A DNA stretch of 23,241 nt from an uncultured Collinsella sp. Lineage in GTDB: Bacteria > Actinomycetota > Coriobacteriia > Coriobacteriales > Coriobacteriaceae. A program made the position numbers and the translations under genes. Below are positions 1 through 7,087 of this stretch, in pieces. Below the pieces are notes generated by a model. The model was not told the origin of the DNA. It made no database searches and saw nothing but the letters and a program-made list of their open reading frames with translations. Where the stretch lies: NCBI GenBank assembly GCA_958346935.1, contig CATVTM010000029.1, positions 1 to 23,241 on the forward strand, read 5' to 3'. Every line of letters starts with the position of its first letter. Position 1 is the first letter of the stretch.

Positions 1-54
1 ATTTCCCGATGTCCAAGAAATGGGAGGCAGTTCACTGTCCCCTTTGTGGTGGTT
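1..54 (-). other. Sequence downstream of pckA with imperfect hairpin
   Basis: This non-coding stretch follows the pckA stop codon. On the minus strand it reads GGGGACAG, TGAA, CTGCCTCCC and then ATTTCTT. That can fold into a short interrupted hairpin (CAG/CTG plus GGG/CCC with a bulge) followed by a weak T-rich stretch. It could be a poor intrinsic terminator or one copy of an intergenic repeat. The GGGACAGT core resembles the GGGAC-type repeat at 1915-1976. The window edge prevents a firmer call. Confidence 0.3.
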
Positions 55-1725
55 TTACAGGCGAAGTCCCAGCAGGCCGCGGCCGCGGTGACGAGCCTCG
101 GCGGGCACCTGGGCGTGCGGGCCGGCGGCTTTGACGGACTCAGGCAGGTGCGAGTACTTCTTCTCGAAGTTCTCCTCGAACATCACCGCCAGGTTGTGCG
201 CGGCCTCGTCGTAACGCGCGGTGCTCTGCCAGTATTGGCGTGGCACTAGGATGCCATCGGGCACGCCGTGGCACGTCGTGGGAATGTCGACGTTAAAGAT
301 GTCGTCGTGCACGAACTCGCTGTCCTCGATGGTGCCGTCGAGGGCGCGCGCGACCAGCGAGCGCGTGTAGGCCAGCTCGATGCGATGGCCTACGCCGTAG
401 CCACCGCCGATCCAGCCGGTGTTGACCAGGTACACACGCGTGCGGCCGTCGGCAATGCGCTCGCCGAGCATCTTGGCGTAAACCATGGGGTCGAGTGGCA
501 TAAACGGCTCGCCGAACAGCGAAGAGAACGTGGGCGTGGGCTCGGTGACGCCGACCTCGGTGCCGGGAATCTTAGCCGTAAAGCCCGTCACAAAGTGGTA
601 CATGGCGGCGTCGGCCGTCAGACGCGAGATGGGCGGCAGCACGCCAAAAGCGTCGCAAGTCAGGAACAGCACGACACTCGGAGTGGTGCCCATGCCCTTA
701 GTCCACGCGTTAGGAATGTGCTCCACGGGATAGGCCACGCGCGTGTTGTGCGTGATCGAGATGTCATCGTAGTTGGGCTTGCGGTTCTCGTCGAGCACCA
801 CGTTTTCGCAGATCGCGCCAAAGCGGACAGCGTTGAAGATCTCGGGTTCGTGGAAGGCGTCCAGCCCCTCGCATTTGGCGTAGCAGCCACCCTCGATGTT
901 GAAGATGCCCATGTCGGACCAACCGTGTTCGTCGTCGCCGATCAGCAGGCGCGTGGGGTTGGCAGAAAGCGTGGTCTTGCCCGTGCCGGACAAGCCAAAG
1001 AACACGGCAGTCTCGTGCGTGACGGGATCCATGCTGGCCGAGCAGTGCATGGGCAGCACGTCGTCCTCGACGGGCAGCAGGTAGTTCATGACGCTGAAGA
1101 TGGACTTTTTGATCTCGCCGGAGTAACCGGTGCCGGCGACCAGGATCACGCGCTCCTGGAAGTTGATGACCACGGCGGCACTGGAGTTGAGGCCCTTAAT
1201 CGCAGGGTCGCACTGATAACCGGGGGCGGCCAGGACGCAGAAGTCCGGCTCGCCGGTGCGCGCAATTTCGCGGGCGAGCGGACGAGCGAGCATCTGCTTA
1301 ATAAAGAGCGCCTGGCTGGCAAGCTCACAGGCGACGAGCAGGCGGCGCGTGTGGTTGCGGTCGGCGCCGGCCATGCCGCGCGTGACGAAGACATCGCACT
1401 CGTTGAGATAGTCGACGATGCCGGCCTTAATGGCCTCGTAGCTCTCGACGGACAGCGGGCGGTTGACGGCGCCCCAGGCGATCTTGTCGTGCACGTCGGG
1501 CGTGTCGACGATAAAGCGGTCATTAGGCGAGCGGCCAGTGCGCTCCCCCGTCTCGATCACCAGCGCGCCGTTGGAGGCCATACGACCTTCGTTGCGACGG
1601 ATGGCGTGCTCGACGAGCTCGGCTGCCGGCAGGTCGACCAGCAGGCGGGGCTGGTTCTCGGCAGGATCTTCGACCAGCGTAATGCCAAAGTTGGACAGAA
1701 CTTCTGCAGGGGTAACACCTGGCAT
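55..1725 (-). CDS. pckA: Phosphoenolpyruvate carboxykinase (ATP)
   Basis: This enzyme interconverts oxaloacetate + ATP and phosphoenolpyruvate + CO2 + ADP in the cytosol. In a fermentative gut anaerobe it often runs in the CO2-fixing, ATP-yielding direction (family knowledge). The 556 residues match the usual length of about 540. Visible motifs are ERTGRSPNDRF (about 61-71), YSGEIKKSIF (201-210), MHCSASMD, the P-loop FGLSGTGKTTLSA (243-255), which is characteristic of ATP-dependent PEPCK, and the metal-binding GDDEHGW (263-269). The start at 1725 is chosen because AAAGGAGG lies 5 nt upstream. The frame is open further upstream (to 1839), but that extension has no comparable ribosome site and would run through the palindromes at 1767-1815. 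The gene appears monocistronic. I see no damage. Confidence 0.97.
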   Translation of the reverse strand: MPGVTPAEVLSNFGITLVEDPAENQPRLLVDLPAAELVEHAIRRNEGRMASNGALVIETGERTGRSPNDRFIVDTPDVHDKIAWGAVNRPLSVESYEAIKAGIVDYLNECDVFVTRGMAGADRNHTRRLLVACELASQALFIKQMLARPLAREIARTGEPDFCVLAAPGYQCDPAIKGLNSSAAVVINFQERVILVAGTGYSGEIKKSIFSVMNYLLPVEDDVLPMHCSASMDPVTHETAVFFGLSGTGKTTLSANPTRLLIGDDEHGWSDMGIFNIEGGCYAKCEGLDAFHEPEIFNAVRFGAICENVVLDENRKPNYDDISITHNTRVAYPVEHIPNAWTKGMGTTPSVVLFLTCDAFGVLPPISRLTADAAMYHFVTGFTAKIPGTEVGVTEPTPTFSSLFGEPFMPLDPMVYAKMLGERIADGRTRVYLVNTGWIGGGYGVGHRIELAYTRSLVARALDGTIEDSEFVHDDIFNVDIPTTCHGVPDGILVPRQYWQSTARYDEAAHNLAVMFEENFEKKYSHLPESVKAAGPHAQVPAEARHRGRGLLGLRL

Positions 1726-1766
1726 GGGGCCTCCTTTAAAAGCGCGACACGTGGACGAGGCGCGCA

Positions 1767-1782
1767 CTTTACTCACGTAAAG
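1767..1782. promoter_or_regulatory. Inverted repeat upstream of pckA
   Basis: CTTTAC, TCAC, GTAAAG (+ strand) is a perfect 6-bp inverted repeat with a 4-nt centre, about 42 bp upstream of the pckA start codon. Its size and position suit an operator or a small leader hairpin. No regulator can be named from the sequence. Confidence 0.35.
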
Positions 1783-1799
1783 CCCGTTGTACCCGATAT

Positions 1800-1815
1800 G
1801 CAAAAACGTTTTTGC
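1800..1815. promoter_or_regulatory. 16-bp perfect palindrome, candidate operator of pckA
   Basis: GCAAAAACGTTTTTGC is a perfect 16-bp palindrome centred on CG, 75 bp upstream of the pckA start. Palindromes centred on CG with A/T flanks are typical of LacI-family operators (PurR, CcpA-like; family knowledge), so carbon-source control of pckA is plausible. On the minus strand the repeat ends in TTGC, and the following bases give TTGCAT, 17 bp from TTACGT. That is a weak -35/-10 pair the palindrome would overlap. Confidence 0.4.
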
Positions 1816-1914
1816 GGCAACGGCGAAGCGCCCGCCCAACGGTCAAAAATCGCACGCAAGCGGCCTAGTCGTTAGGGACACTCTTGAACAGGCAACAACC
1901 AAGGAGCGACCCCG

Positions 1915-1976
1915 GATGCCGGCACTTAGGGACGTTCCCAAAGTGCCGGCACATAAGGAACGTCCCCAAATGCCGT
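1915..1976. repeat. Intergenic palindromic repeat, GGGACGTTCC type
   Basis: Two successive units start with TGCCGGCAC and end in CCCAAA. GGGACGTTCC (1929-1938) is the exact reverse complement of GGAACGTCCC about 18 bp later, and the spacer contains the perfect palindrome GTGCCGGCAC. A partial third unit (TTAGGGAC) lies near 1872. This nested inverted-repeat layout is typical of REP/BIME-like intergenic repeats. It lies between the divergent pckA and flippase genes. Confidence 0.5.
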
Positions 1977-2043
1977 CTACTGAATGGCGCCGCCGAAATT
2001 ATCGAACAACCTGTTCAAAAACACGAACGAACACCGTCGCGTC

Positions 2044-2049
2044 TATACT
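2044..2049 (+). promoter_or_regulatory. Candidate -10 element for the flippase gene
   Basis: TATACT (5 of 6 to TATAAT) lies 28 bp upstream of the TTG start at 2078. I see no convincing -35 hexamer 16-18 bp upstream, so this is a tentative call. It supports the start at 2078, because a transcript starting near 2056 would exclude the upstream in-frame ATGs. Confidence 0.3.
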
Positions 2050-2077
2050 AGAGCGCAGCAATAGAAAGGACTCCGCT

Positions 2078-3652
2078 TTGAGCATCACGCCCATCGATAG
2101 CATTCGCCGCGCCATCGCCCGCCGCAATGGCGTCGCCGACCCCACCGTATCGGACGGGGCGCACGGGCAGGGCGGACGCATCGAGAACGGCCTGTTCCCC
2201 GCATCGCACACCGCCGAGGAGCTCGCACGAATCCAAGAGCTAAGCCAGCGTAACGCCGGCGGTCCCGACAGCAGCCAGGCCACACGCCGTCGCCGCGAGC
2301 GCAATCGCCAGCCCGGCCCCATCCACCGCATGGTCAATGCCTGGTGGAACCGCCTGCTCGGAGCCGTCTACGGCGGCGGCTTCTCCACGCAAGAAGCCGA
2401 GTACGAAGATCACGCCACCCGTCGCGACTACCTTTGGAATACCCTGGGCACCGCCGTGTGGGGCATGGCGTTTCCGTTGCTCACCATCGTGTCCACACAG
2501 CTCGTGGGCGCCGAGGAAGCCGGTAAGTTCTCCATCGCCTTTGTCACCGGCACGCTCATCATGATCGCGTGCAACTACGGCGTGCGCAATTTCCAGGTCT
2601 CGGACATCGACGAAAAGACGTCCTTTGCCTCTTACCAGCTCAACCGCTGGATCTGCGGAGCGCTCGCGCTGGCATGCGGCCTGGTATACAGCAGCGCCCG
2701 CGGCTACGATGCGCAGATGGCCACAATCGGCCTGGGCGTCTACCTGTATAAGGTGATCGACGGCATTGCCGACGTGTACGAGGGCCGCCTGCAGCAGGCC
2801 GACAAACTCTACCTGGCCGGCATGAGCCAAACGCTACGATCCGTCGGCGTCATCGCGGTCTTTAGCGTGGCACTGTTCCTCACGCGCAGCATGCCCATCG
2901 CCGCCATGGCCATGGGCATCGCCGCGATCGCCTCGCTCGTGCTGGTCACCGCGCCGCTCGCCCTGCTCGAAACCGAAAAATCGCGCCGTATGAGTCTGCG
3001 CGAGGCTGGTCACCTGTTTATCCAGTGCGCCCCGCTCTTTGGCGCGCTGTTCCTGTTCAACCTCATCGAGAGCATGCCCAAGTTTGTGATGGAGGGCACG
3101 CTGGCCTACAAGTATCAGCTGTACTTTAATGCCCTGTTCTTTCCGGCGCAGGCCATTTTGTTGAGCATTGGATTTATCTATAAACCGCAGCTCCTGCGTT
3201 TGTCGAGCATTTGGGCTAATCCTCGCAAGCGTCGTCGCTTTGACCTGATTATTGTTGCCGTTATGGCACTGATCGTGGTCATCACCAGCGTGTGCGCCGC
3301 ATTTATGGCAGGTCCCGGTATTCCCCTCATGAGCTTCATGTACGGCCTCAATTTTGAGCGCTACCGCACGCTGGCACTGCTGATGGTTGTCGCCGGCGGC
3401 GTCACCGCGGCCATCGACTTTCTCTACGCCATCATCACGGTGCTGCGCCATGCCGGCGACGTCACCAAAATCTACCTGATCTGCTTCGCCGTAAGCGTAG
3501 TGCTGCCGGTGATCCTGATCAACCTGCTGGGTCTGATGGGCGCCGTGGTGAGCTACCTAGCCATCATGGCCCTACTCCTGGTGCTGCTGATTATCGAATA
3601 CGCCCACATCCGCCAACGCATCGAGCGCGACCGCAACCCCTACGGCGCCTAA
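2078..3652 (+). CDS. Wzx/MurJ-superfamily polysaccharide flippase-like membrane protein
   Basis: This is a 524-residue polytopic membrane protein. A hydrophilic, Arg-rich cytoplasmic extension of about 115 residues (with the run TRRRRERNR) precedes roughly 12 hydrophobic segments, and the protein ends in a short basic tail. The segment pattern, with paired helices and basic loops such as NPRKRRRFD, fits the MOP superfamily (Wzx-type O-unit or capsule flippases, which move undecaprenyl-linked glycans across the inner membrane). No glycosyltransferase neighbours are present, so the substrate is unknown. The TTG start at 2078 is chosen for AAAGGA 7 nt upstream and a -10-like TATACT further up. 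An in-frame ATG at 1916 with AAGGAG is possible, but it would translate the palindromic repeat. The family call is moderate. Confidence 0.7.
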   Translation: MSITPIDSIRRAIARRNGVADPTVSDGAHGQGGRIENGLFPASHTAEELARIQELSQRNAGGPDSSQATRRRRERNRQPGPIHRMVNAWWNRLLGAVYGGGFSTQEAEYEDHATRRDYLWNTLGTAVWGMAFPLLTIVSTQLVGAEEAGKFSIAFVTGTLIMIACNYGVRNFQVSDIDEKTSFASYQLNRWICGALALACGLVYSSARGYDAQMATIGLGVYLYKVIDGIADVYEGRLQQADKLYLAGMSQTLRSVGVIAVFSVALFLTRSMPIAAMAMGIAAIASLVLVTAPLALLETEKSRRMSLREAGHLFIQCAPLFGALFLFNLIESMPKFVMEGTLAYKYQLYFNALFFPAQAILLSIGFIYKPQLLRLSSIWANPRKRRRFDLIIVAVMALIVVITSVCAAFMAGPGIPLMSFMYGLNFERYRTLALLMVVAGGVTAAIDFLYAIITVLRHAGDVTKIYLICFAVSVVLPVILINLLGLMGAVVSYLAIMALLLVLLIIEYAHIRQRIERDRNPYGA

Positions 3653-3706
3653 TTCGAATCAATTTGAAGAAAAGAAACGTCGATGTTTTGGCACCGACAG
3701 CGAGCA

Positions 3707-3840
3707 GTCTCGAAGTGCCCCAGGTTGGCGCGAAGGAGGAGCGACGCGTACTTCTGTACGCGAGCGACGGTTTGAGCGACAAGGTGGGGTGCTTCGGGGC
3801 TGCGCAGCGTCAACGTGACCGCCGTTCGGTAGAACGGCGG
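3707..3840 (+). ncRNA. Candidate structured RNA or intergenic repeat element
   Basis: This gap separates convergent genes. On the + strand, CGAAGTGCCCCA (3711-3722) pairs with TGGGGTGCTTCG (3785-3796) using two G-U wobbles, and pairing extends to 3707/3800 with further wobbles. Inside lies a perfect 7-bp stem CGCGTAC, TTCT, GTACGCG (3745-3762). Downstream is a perfect 9-bp stem CCGCCGTTC, GGTA, GAACGGCGG (3819-3840). The wobbles pair only in the + strand RNA, which suggests it is the functional strand. Neither side has a U-tract, so simple intrinsic termination is not supported. A 66-codon frame crosses it, but lacks a ribosome site and disagrees with the palindromic layout. It could be a 3' UTR element, a small RNA or a repeat copy. 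Confidence 0.45.
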
Positions 3841-3847
3841 AACAAGG

Positions 3848-4687
3848 TTATTCTCCAGGGTTGATGTTCGCGTAGAACTCCGCCCCATCATCGAGCCGCA
3901 GGATACCGACGCGGCCGAACTCGGAGCCGGTGGCGGCGGCGCAGTCGATATCGATGCGATCGGGCACGCCGGCGGTATCCTCGCCACCCAGGCGCACAAT
4001 CTGCCCGCGGCCCGACTCCTCATCGAGCCCCGCCAGGCCGCCAACCTCGCAATAGCGCCCAAGCGACACCGTTGGCGTGTGACCGCTCACCACGACCGGA
4101 CCCTTGCCCTCGGCAGAAAGCAGCCCGGTCGGCGCATCCCAATAGCCGTGACGAATCCACAGCAGGTCATCGGCCGACTGCACCGCGAGCATCTGCTGCA
4201 GCAGCTCGCGATCGGCACCCACCGCTCCAACGCCATCGGCACAATCGACGCCATGCTCAAGCAAAAATGCGCGCGCCGCCTTCATCTCGATTCCAGCATG
4301 TACCAGCAGATACGGGCGCTCCTCGGTCTCGACCACCGCGTAGAGCGGCAGCGCGGCCATCCATCGCACGAGCTCCTCGTATGCCTCAAATTCCATGTCG
4401 TTGAGCTGCTCGCGCGTCGTCCAGCCACCGTTGATATCCCAGGTCTCGGCATCGAGCGGATCCTGGCCAATGATGGCATCGAGCATGATCTGTTCGTGAT
4501 TGCCCTTGAGCACGCGGGCGTTGGGCAGCGAGCGCACGAGCTTAATAACACCGACAGGATCGGGCCCGCGATCGATCATGTCGCCCAGCACGTACAGCGT
4601 GTCGTCGGACGTCAACGAGATCTTAGACAGGGCCTCGTCAAGCGCACGCACGTGCCCGTGAGCATCAGATGTCACATAGATCGCCAT
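3848..4687 (-). CDS. Metallophosphatase, serine/threonine phosphatase (PPP) type
   Basis: This is a 279-residue calcineurin-like phosphoesterase with the full bacterial PPP motif set in order: D8-A-H10 (DAHGH), GDMIDRG (35-41), GNHE (62-65), HAG (130-132) and SGHTP (201-205). These residues bind the two metal ions and the phosphate. Bacterial relatives include protein phosphatases PrpA/PrpE and the diadenosine tetraphosphatase ApaH. The sequence does not separate a protein substrate from a nucleotide substrate. The start at 4687 is supported by GGAGAGG just upstream. The gene stands alone and converges with the flippase gene. A good promoter candidate lies 76 bp upstream. Confidence 0.88.
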   Translation of the reverse strand: MAIYVTSDAHGHVRALDEALSKISLTSDDTLYVLGDMIDRGPDPVGVIKLVRSLPNARVLKGNHEQIMLDAIIGQDPLDAETWDINGGWTTREQLNDMEFEAYEELVRWMAALPLYAVVETEERPYLLVHAGIEMKAARAFLLEHGVDCADGVGAVGADRELLQQMLAVQSADDLLWIRHGYWDAPTGLLSAEGKGPVVVSGHTPTVSLGRYCEVGGLAGLDEESGRGQIVRLGGEDTAGVPDRIDIDCAAATGSEFGRVGILRLDDGAEFYANINPGE

Positions 4688-4740
4688 GGTACGCCTCTCC
4701 TTGCATTGCGGTCTAAGCCCGGCGCCGCAACTAAAACTTC

Positions 4741-4751
4741 AAGTTGAACTT
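4741..4751. promoter_or_regulatory. AAGTTGAACTT palindrome in the phosphatase leader
   Basis: AAGTT-G-AACTT is a perfect 11-bp palindrome, preceded by ACTTC so that ACTT occurs twice. It sits just downstream of the candidate -10, where a bound protein could block transcription. Similar AACTTCAAGTT-type sequences occur in MerR-family operators (family knowledge), but no regulator gene is nearby. Confidence 0.25.
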
Positions 4752-4762
4752 AAACGTTACCC

Positions 4763-4791
4763 ATTGTACTCCGTTGCAATAAAGCTGGAAA
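4763..4791 (-). promoter_or_regulatory. Candidate promoter of the metallophosphatase gene
   Basis: On the minus strand, TTTCCA (4791-4786; 4 of 6 to TTGACA) and TACAAT (4768-4763; 5 of 6 to TATAAT) are separated by 17 bp. The predicted start site is near 4756, giving a leader of about 70 nt before the ATG at 4687. Confidence 0.4.
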
Positions 4792-4940
4792 GGGTTTCCG
4801 AGCAGAGGCAAAGACGGAAGCCGTCTATGACGATATCGCGCACGCCCGTAATCCGCCCCCATAAACCCACCACCTTTGGGTACAAATAACCGCAGACAAC
4901 TGACCGTGCCACGCCAACCACCCAGGAGCGGACACTATCC

Positions 4941-6542
4941 ATGAACCAGATACTTCTCTTTATCGGCCTCGTCATCATTTTGTGCCTGACCATCAAACCC
5001 GTCGGCAAAAAACTCCCCTTCCCCACCCTGCTCATCTTTATTGCGCTCGGCATGCTGTTGGGCGTCAACGGGCCGGCGCACATCGAATTTAGCGACTACG
5101 CGCTCACCGAAACCGTCTGCAGCACGGCGCTGCTGTTCATCATGTTCTACGGCGGCTTTAACACCAATATCGACCGTGCCAAACCCGTTGCCGTGCCCGC
5201 GGTATTGCTGAGCACGCTCGGCGTCGTCATCACTGCTGGCATCACCGGCGTGTTCGCCCACTTTGTGCTGGGCTTCGACTGGATCGGCGGCCTGCTGTTG
5301 GGATCGGTCGTGGCATCCACCGACGCGGCCAGCGTCTTTAGCGTGCTGCGCGAGCACAGTCTGTCGCTGAGGGGCGGGACCGACTCGCTGCTCGAGGTCG
5401 AATCGGGCTCCAACGACCCCGTCGCCTACATGCTCACCGCCGTGCTCGCGACCCTCGCGGCGGGCGGCAATATCGACATTCCCGTGCTGCTGACCAAGCA
5501 GATCATCCTGGGCGTGGGGTTGGGCCTTGCCATCGGCTGGACATCCAGCCGTCTGATTGAGCGCGCACACGCAACGGCCGAAGGCGCGCAGACCATCTTC
5601 TTGTTCGCCGTGGCCATCGTCGCCTACGCGCTGCCGAGCTACCTGGGCGGCAACGGCTTTTTGGCCGTATACCTTGCAGGCATTGTGCTGGGCGCAAGCG
5701 ACATCACCGGTAAGGTCGAGATGGCGCACTTCTTCGACACCCTCACCGAGATGGCAGAGATGACCATCTTCTTCTTGCTCGGCCTGCTCGTAACGCCCGC
5801 ACGCCTGCCGCAGATGCTGCTGCCGGGCCTGGCGCTCATGGCGTTCATGCTCTTCGTGAGCCGCCCCATCGCCGTCGGCGTGCTCCTAGCGCCCTTTAAG
5901 ACGAATCCCAGCCAGGTCGCGCTCGTAAGCTGGGCGGGCCTGCGCGGAGCAGCTTCGGTCGTCTTTAGTCTCTTTGCCGTGGTGGCCAGCGTTCCCGGCG
6001 GACACGACCTATTTGACCTGGTGTTTGTGATTGCCGTGTCGAGCATTGTGGTGCAGGGCTCGCTGCTGCCGGCGGTGGCGAAGAAGCTCGATATGATCGA
6101 TGCGACCGGCGACGTGCGCCGCACCTTTAACGACTACCGCGACGAGGACGGCATGTCGTTTGTAAAGCTCAAGGTGGGCGCTGGCCATCCGTTTGCCGGA
6201 CGCTCGCTCGCGGACATTGGCAGCGCGACGGACATGCTCGTGGTCCTGGTGCTGCGCGACGGGGCGCACCCGGTACTGCCCAACGGCGATACCGTCATCG
6301 AGGAAGGCGACCTTCTGGTGATGGCAGCCCCAACGTTCGAAGAGCGTGCCGAGGTTACGCTGCGCGAGGTCACCGTGACGCCCCACGGTCGCCTGGCCGG
6401 TCAGCGCCTGCGCGACGTGCCGCAGGGCAAGCACCCGTTTATCGTGGTGATGCTCAAGCGCGAAGGCCAAACGATCATCCCCGACGGCGACACCCTCATA
6501 TACGCCGGCGACGAAGCCGTCATCGCCACGCTGGCGTCGTAG
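4941..6542 (+). CDS. Cation (K+ or Na+)/proton antiporter, NhaP2/CvrA-like, with C-terminal RCK_C-like domains
   Basis: This is a 533-residue inner-membrane protein. Residues 1 to about 382 form a CPA1-type exchanger with about 12 hydrophobic segments and the ion-binding signatures STDAASVF (126-133) and ESGSNDP (154-160). Residues 406-462 and 478-531 look like two successive TrkA-C (RCK_C) modules, each with the pattern of a G-D pair before a hydrophobic strand (NGDTVIEEGDLLV and DGDTLIYAGDEAV). The protein exports K+ or Na+ in exchange for H+ for pH and volume homeostasis. RCK_C domains usually bind regulatory ligands such as c-di-AMP or nucleotides (family knowledge, not shown here). The start at 4941 gives the expected first helix, although the nearest AGGAG is 12 nt away. 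NhaP2/CvrA of E. coli is the closest named architecture. Confidence 0.9.
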   Translation: MNQILLFIGLVIILCLTIKPVGKKLPFPTLLIFIALGMLLGVNGPAHIEFSDYALTETVCSTALLFIMFYGGFNTNIDRAKPVAVPAVLLSTLGVVITAGITGVFAHFVLGFDWIGGLLLGSVVASTDAASVFSVLREHSLSLRGGTDSLLEVESGSNDPVAYMLTAVLATLAAGGNIDIPVLLTKQIILGVGLGLAIGWTSSRLIERAHATAEGAQTIFLFAVAIVAYALPSYLGGNGFLAVYLAGIVLGASDITGKVEMAHFFDTLTEMAEMTIFFLLGLLVTPARLPQMLLPGLALMAFMLFVSRPIAVGVLLAPFKTNPSQVALVSWAGLRGAASVVFSLFAVVASVPGGHDLFDLVFVIAVSSIVVQGSLLPAVAKKLDMIDATGDVRRTFNDYRDEDGMSFVKLKVGAGHPFAGRSLADIGSATDMLVVLVLRDGAHPVLPNGDTVIEEGDLLVMAAPTFEERAEVTLREVTVTPHGRLAGQRLRDVPQGKHPFIVVMLKREGQTIIPDGDTLIYAGDEAVIATLAS

Positions 6543-6868
6543 TGGCTAGGGGTAGCCGTCCCGAATTGGCCATATTTGAGCATAAATCGCCCCGGCTAGG
6601 ATCTCGTTGCGGACAATTAGCGTCTCTCAAAACTAAGTGAGTAGACTTTTACCGAATCGCCGACCACGTCACCAAAGCACAAGTCTGTGACCTGCGAGTT
6701 TGTTAAAGCAAATTTGTCGTGTGCTCAGGATTTCCAATAAAGCCTACTCACTTAGCCAGCGTGCAGTCAGAATAGAATGGTCGCGAGCTCATTAGACTCC
6801 ATTGCGACGGTTTATCGTGCATTTTCGCGCAGCTGCGGGCGCAGACGCCCCGTCCCAAATTAGCTACC
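6543..6868. other. Convergent intergenic region between antiporter and BREX operon
   Basis: I see no gene in these 326 bp. Just after the antiporter stop there is a small hairpin GGCTA, GGGG, TAGCC (6544-6557). Just after the end of the BREX-side transcript there is GGGCG, CAGA, CGCCC (6837-6850). Neither has a U-tract, so no intrinsic terminator can be called. The main structure is the inverted repeat at 6633-6755, listed separately. A 5-bp inverted repeat, GTCGC and GCGAC, lies at 6780-6784 and 6804-6808. Confidence 0.5.
6633..6755. repeat. 17-bp near-perfect inverted repeat bracketing 89 bp of non-coding sequence
   Basis: CTAAGTGAGTAGACTTT (6633-6649) and AAAGCCTACTCACTTAG (6739-6755) are reverse complements with one mismatch. 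The 89 bp between them carry no gene and are less GC-rich than the genes on either side. They contain GTCAC and GTGAC, which can pair internally. No target-site duplication is visible at the outer edges. It could be a MITE-like element, a paired protein-binding site, a recombination site or a small RNA with a terminal stem. Confidence 0.6.
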
Positions 6869-7060
6869 CTAGTCATCGTCGACGGCAAAGTCGCGGAGGT
6901 CGAGACCCTCGCGTTCGGCTCGGGCTAGGAGCTCTTGGGGCAACCCATCCTCGATATCCATCACGTCGAGCATGGCAGCGGGAAAGCCAACGCCTGCCGC
7001 ACTCCCCGCACGATCGAGCAGACTCTCGCGCAGCCGGTCAACATCAACGTCGATCTTCAA
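6869..7060 (-). CDS. Small acidic protein of unknown function
   Basis: This is a 63-residue protein with an acidic C-terminus (DFAVDDD). The TTG start at 7060 is supported by a perfect AGGAGG (7068-7073), 7 nt upstream. It lies 27 nt after the 454-residue gene and is probably co-transcribed with it. The pattern GFPAAMLDV, followed by PQELLARAEREGLDLRDF, resembles from memory a widespread family of about 60-residue proteins in gut Firmicutes and Actinomycetota (FPMAMIDL, then EEL.RIA...GIDLRKY). That family has no known function to me. It is the last gene of the BREX-strand cluster. Confidence 0.7.
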   Translation of the reverse strand: MKIDVDVDRLRESLLDRAGSAAGVGFPAAMLDVMDIEDGLPQELLARAEREGLDLRDFAVDDD

Positions 7061-7087
7061 GATGAAACCTCCTACCAGACCAGGACC

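Noticed and set aside
268..1875. A 535-codon open frame on the + strand opposite pckA
   Set aside because: Its translation is His/Arg/Ala/Val-rich with no recognisable motif, while the minus strand encodes a complete PEPCK. It is a shadow frame typical of GC-rich DNA.
1916..2077. Upstream ATG at 1916 with AAGGAG as the flippase start
   Set aside because: It would translate the palindromic intergenic repeat and lies upstream of the -10-like TATACT. The TTG at 2078 has an AAAGGA at better spacing. It remains a second choice.
3664..3864. 66-codon open frame between flippase and phosphatase
   Set aside because: It has no ribosome site, spans strong hairpins and overlaps the end of the phosphatase gene. 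Base pairing explains the stretch better than coding.
6837..6850. GGGCG-CAGA-CGCCC hairpin as terminator of the BREX operon
   Set aside because: The stem is only 5 bp and no U-tract follows on the minus strand.
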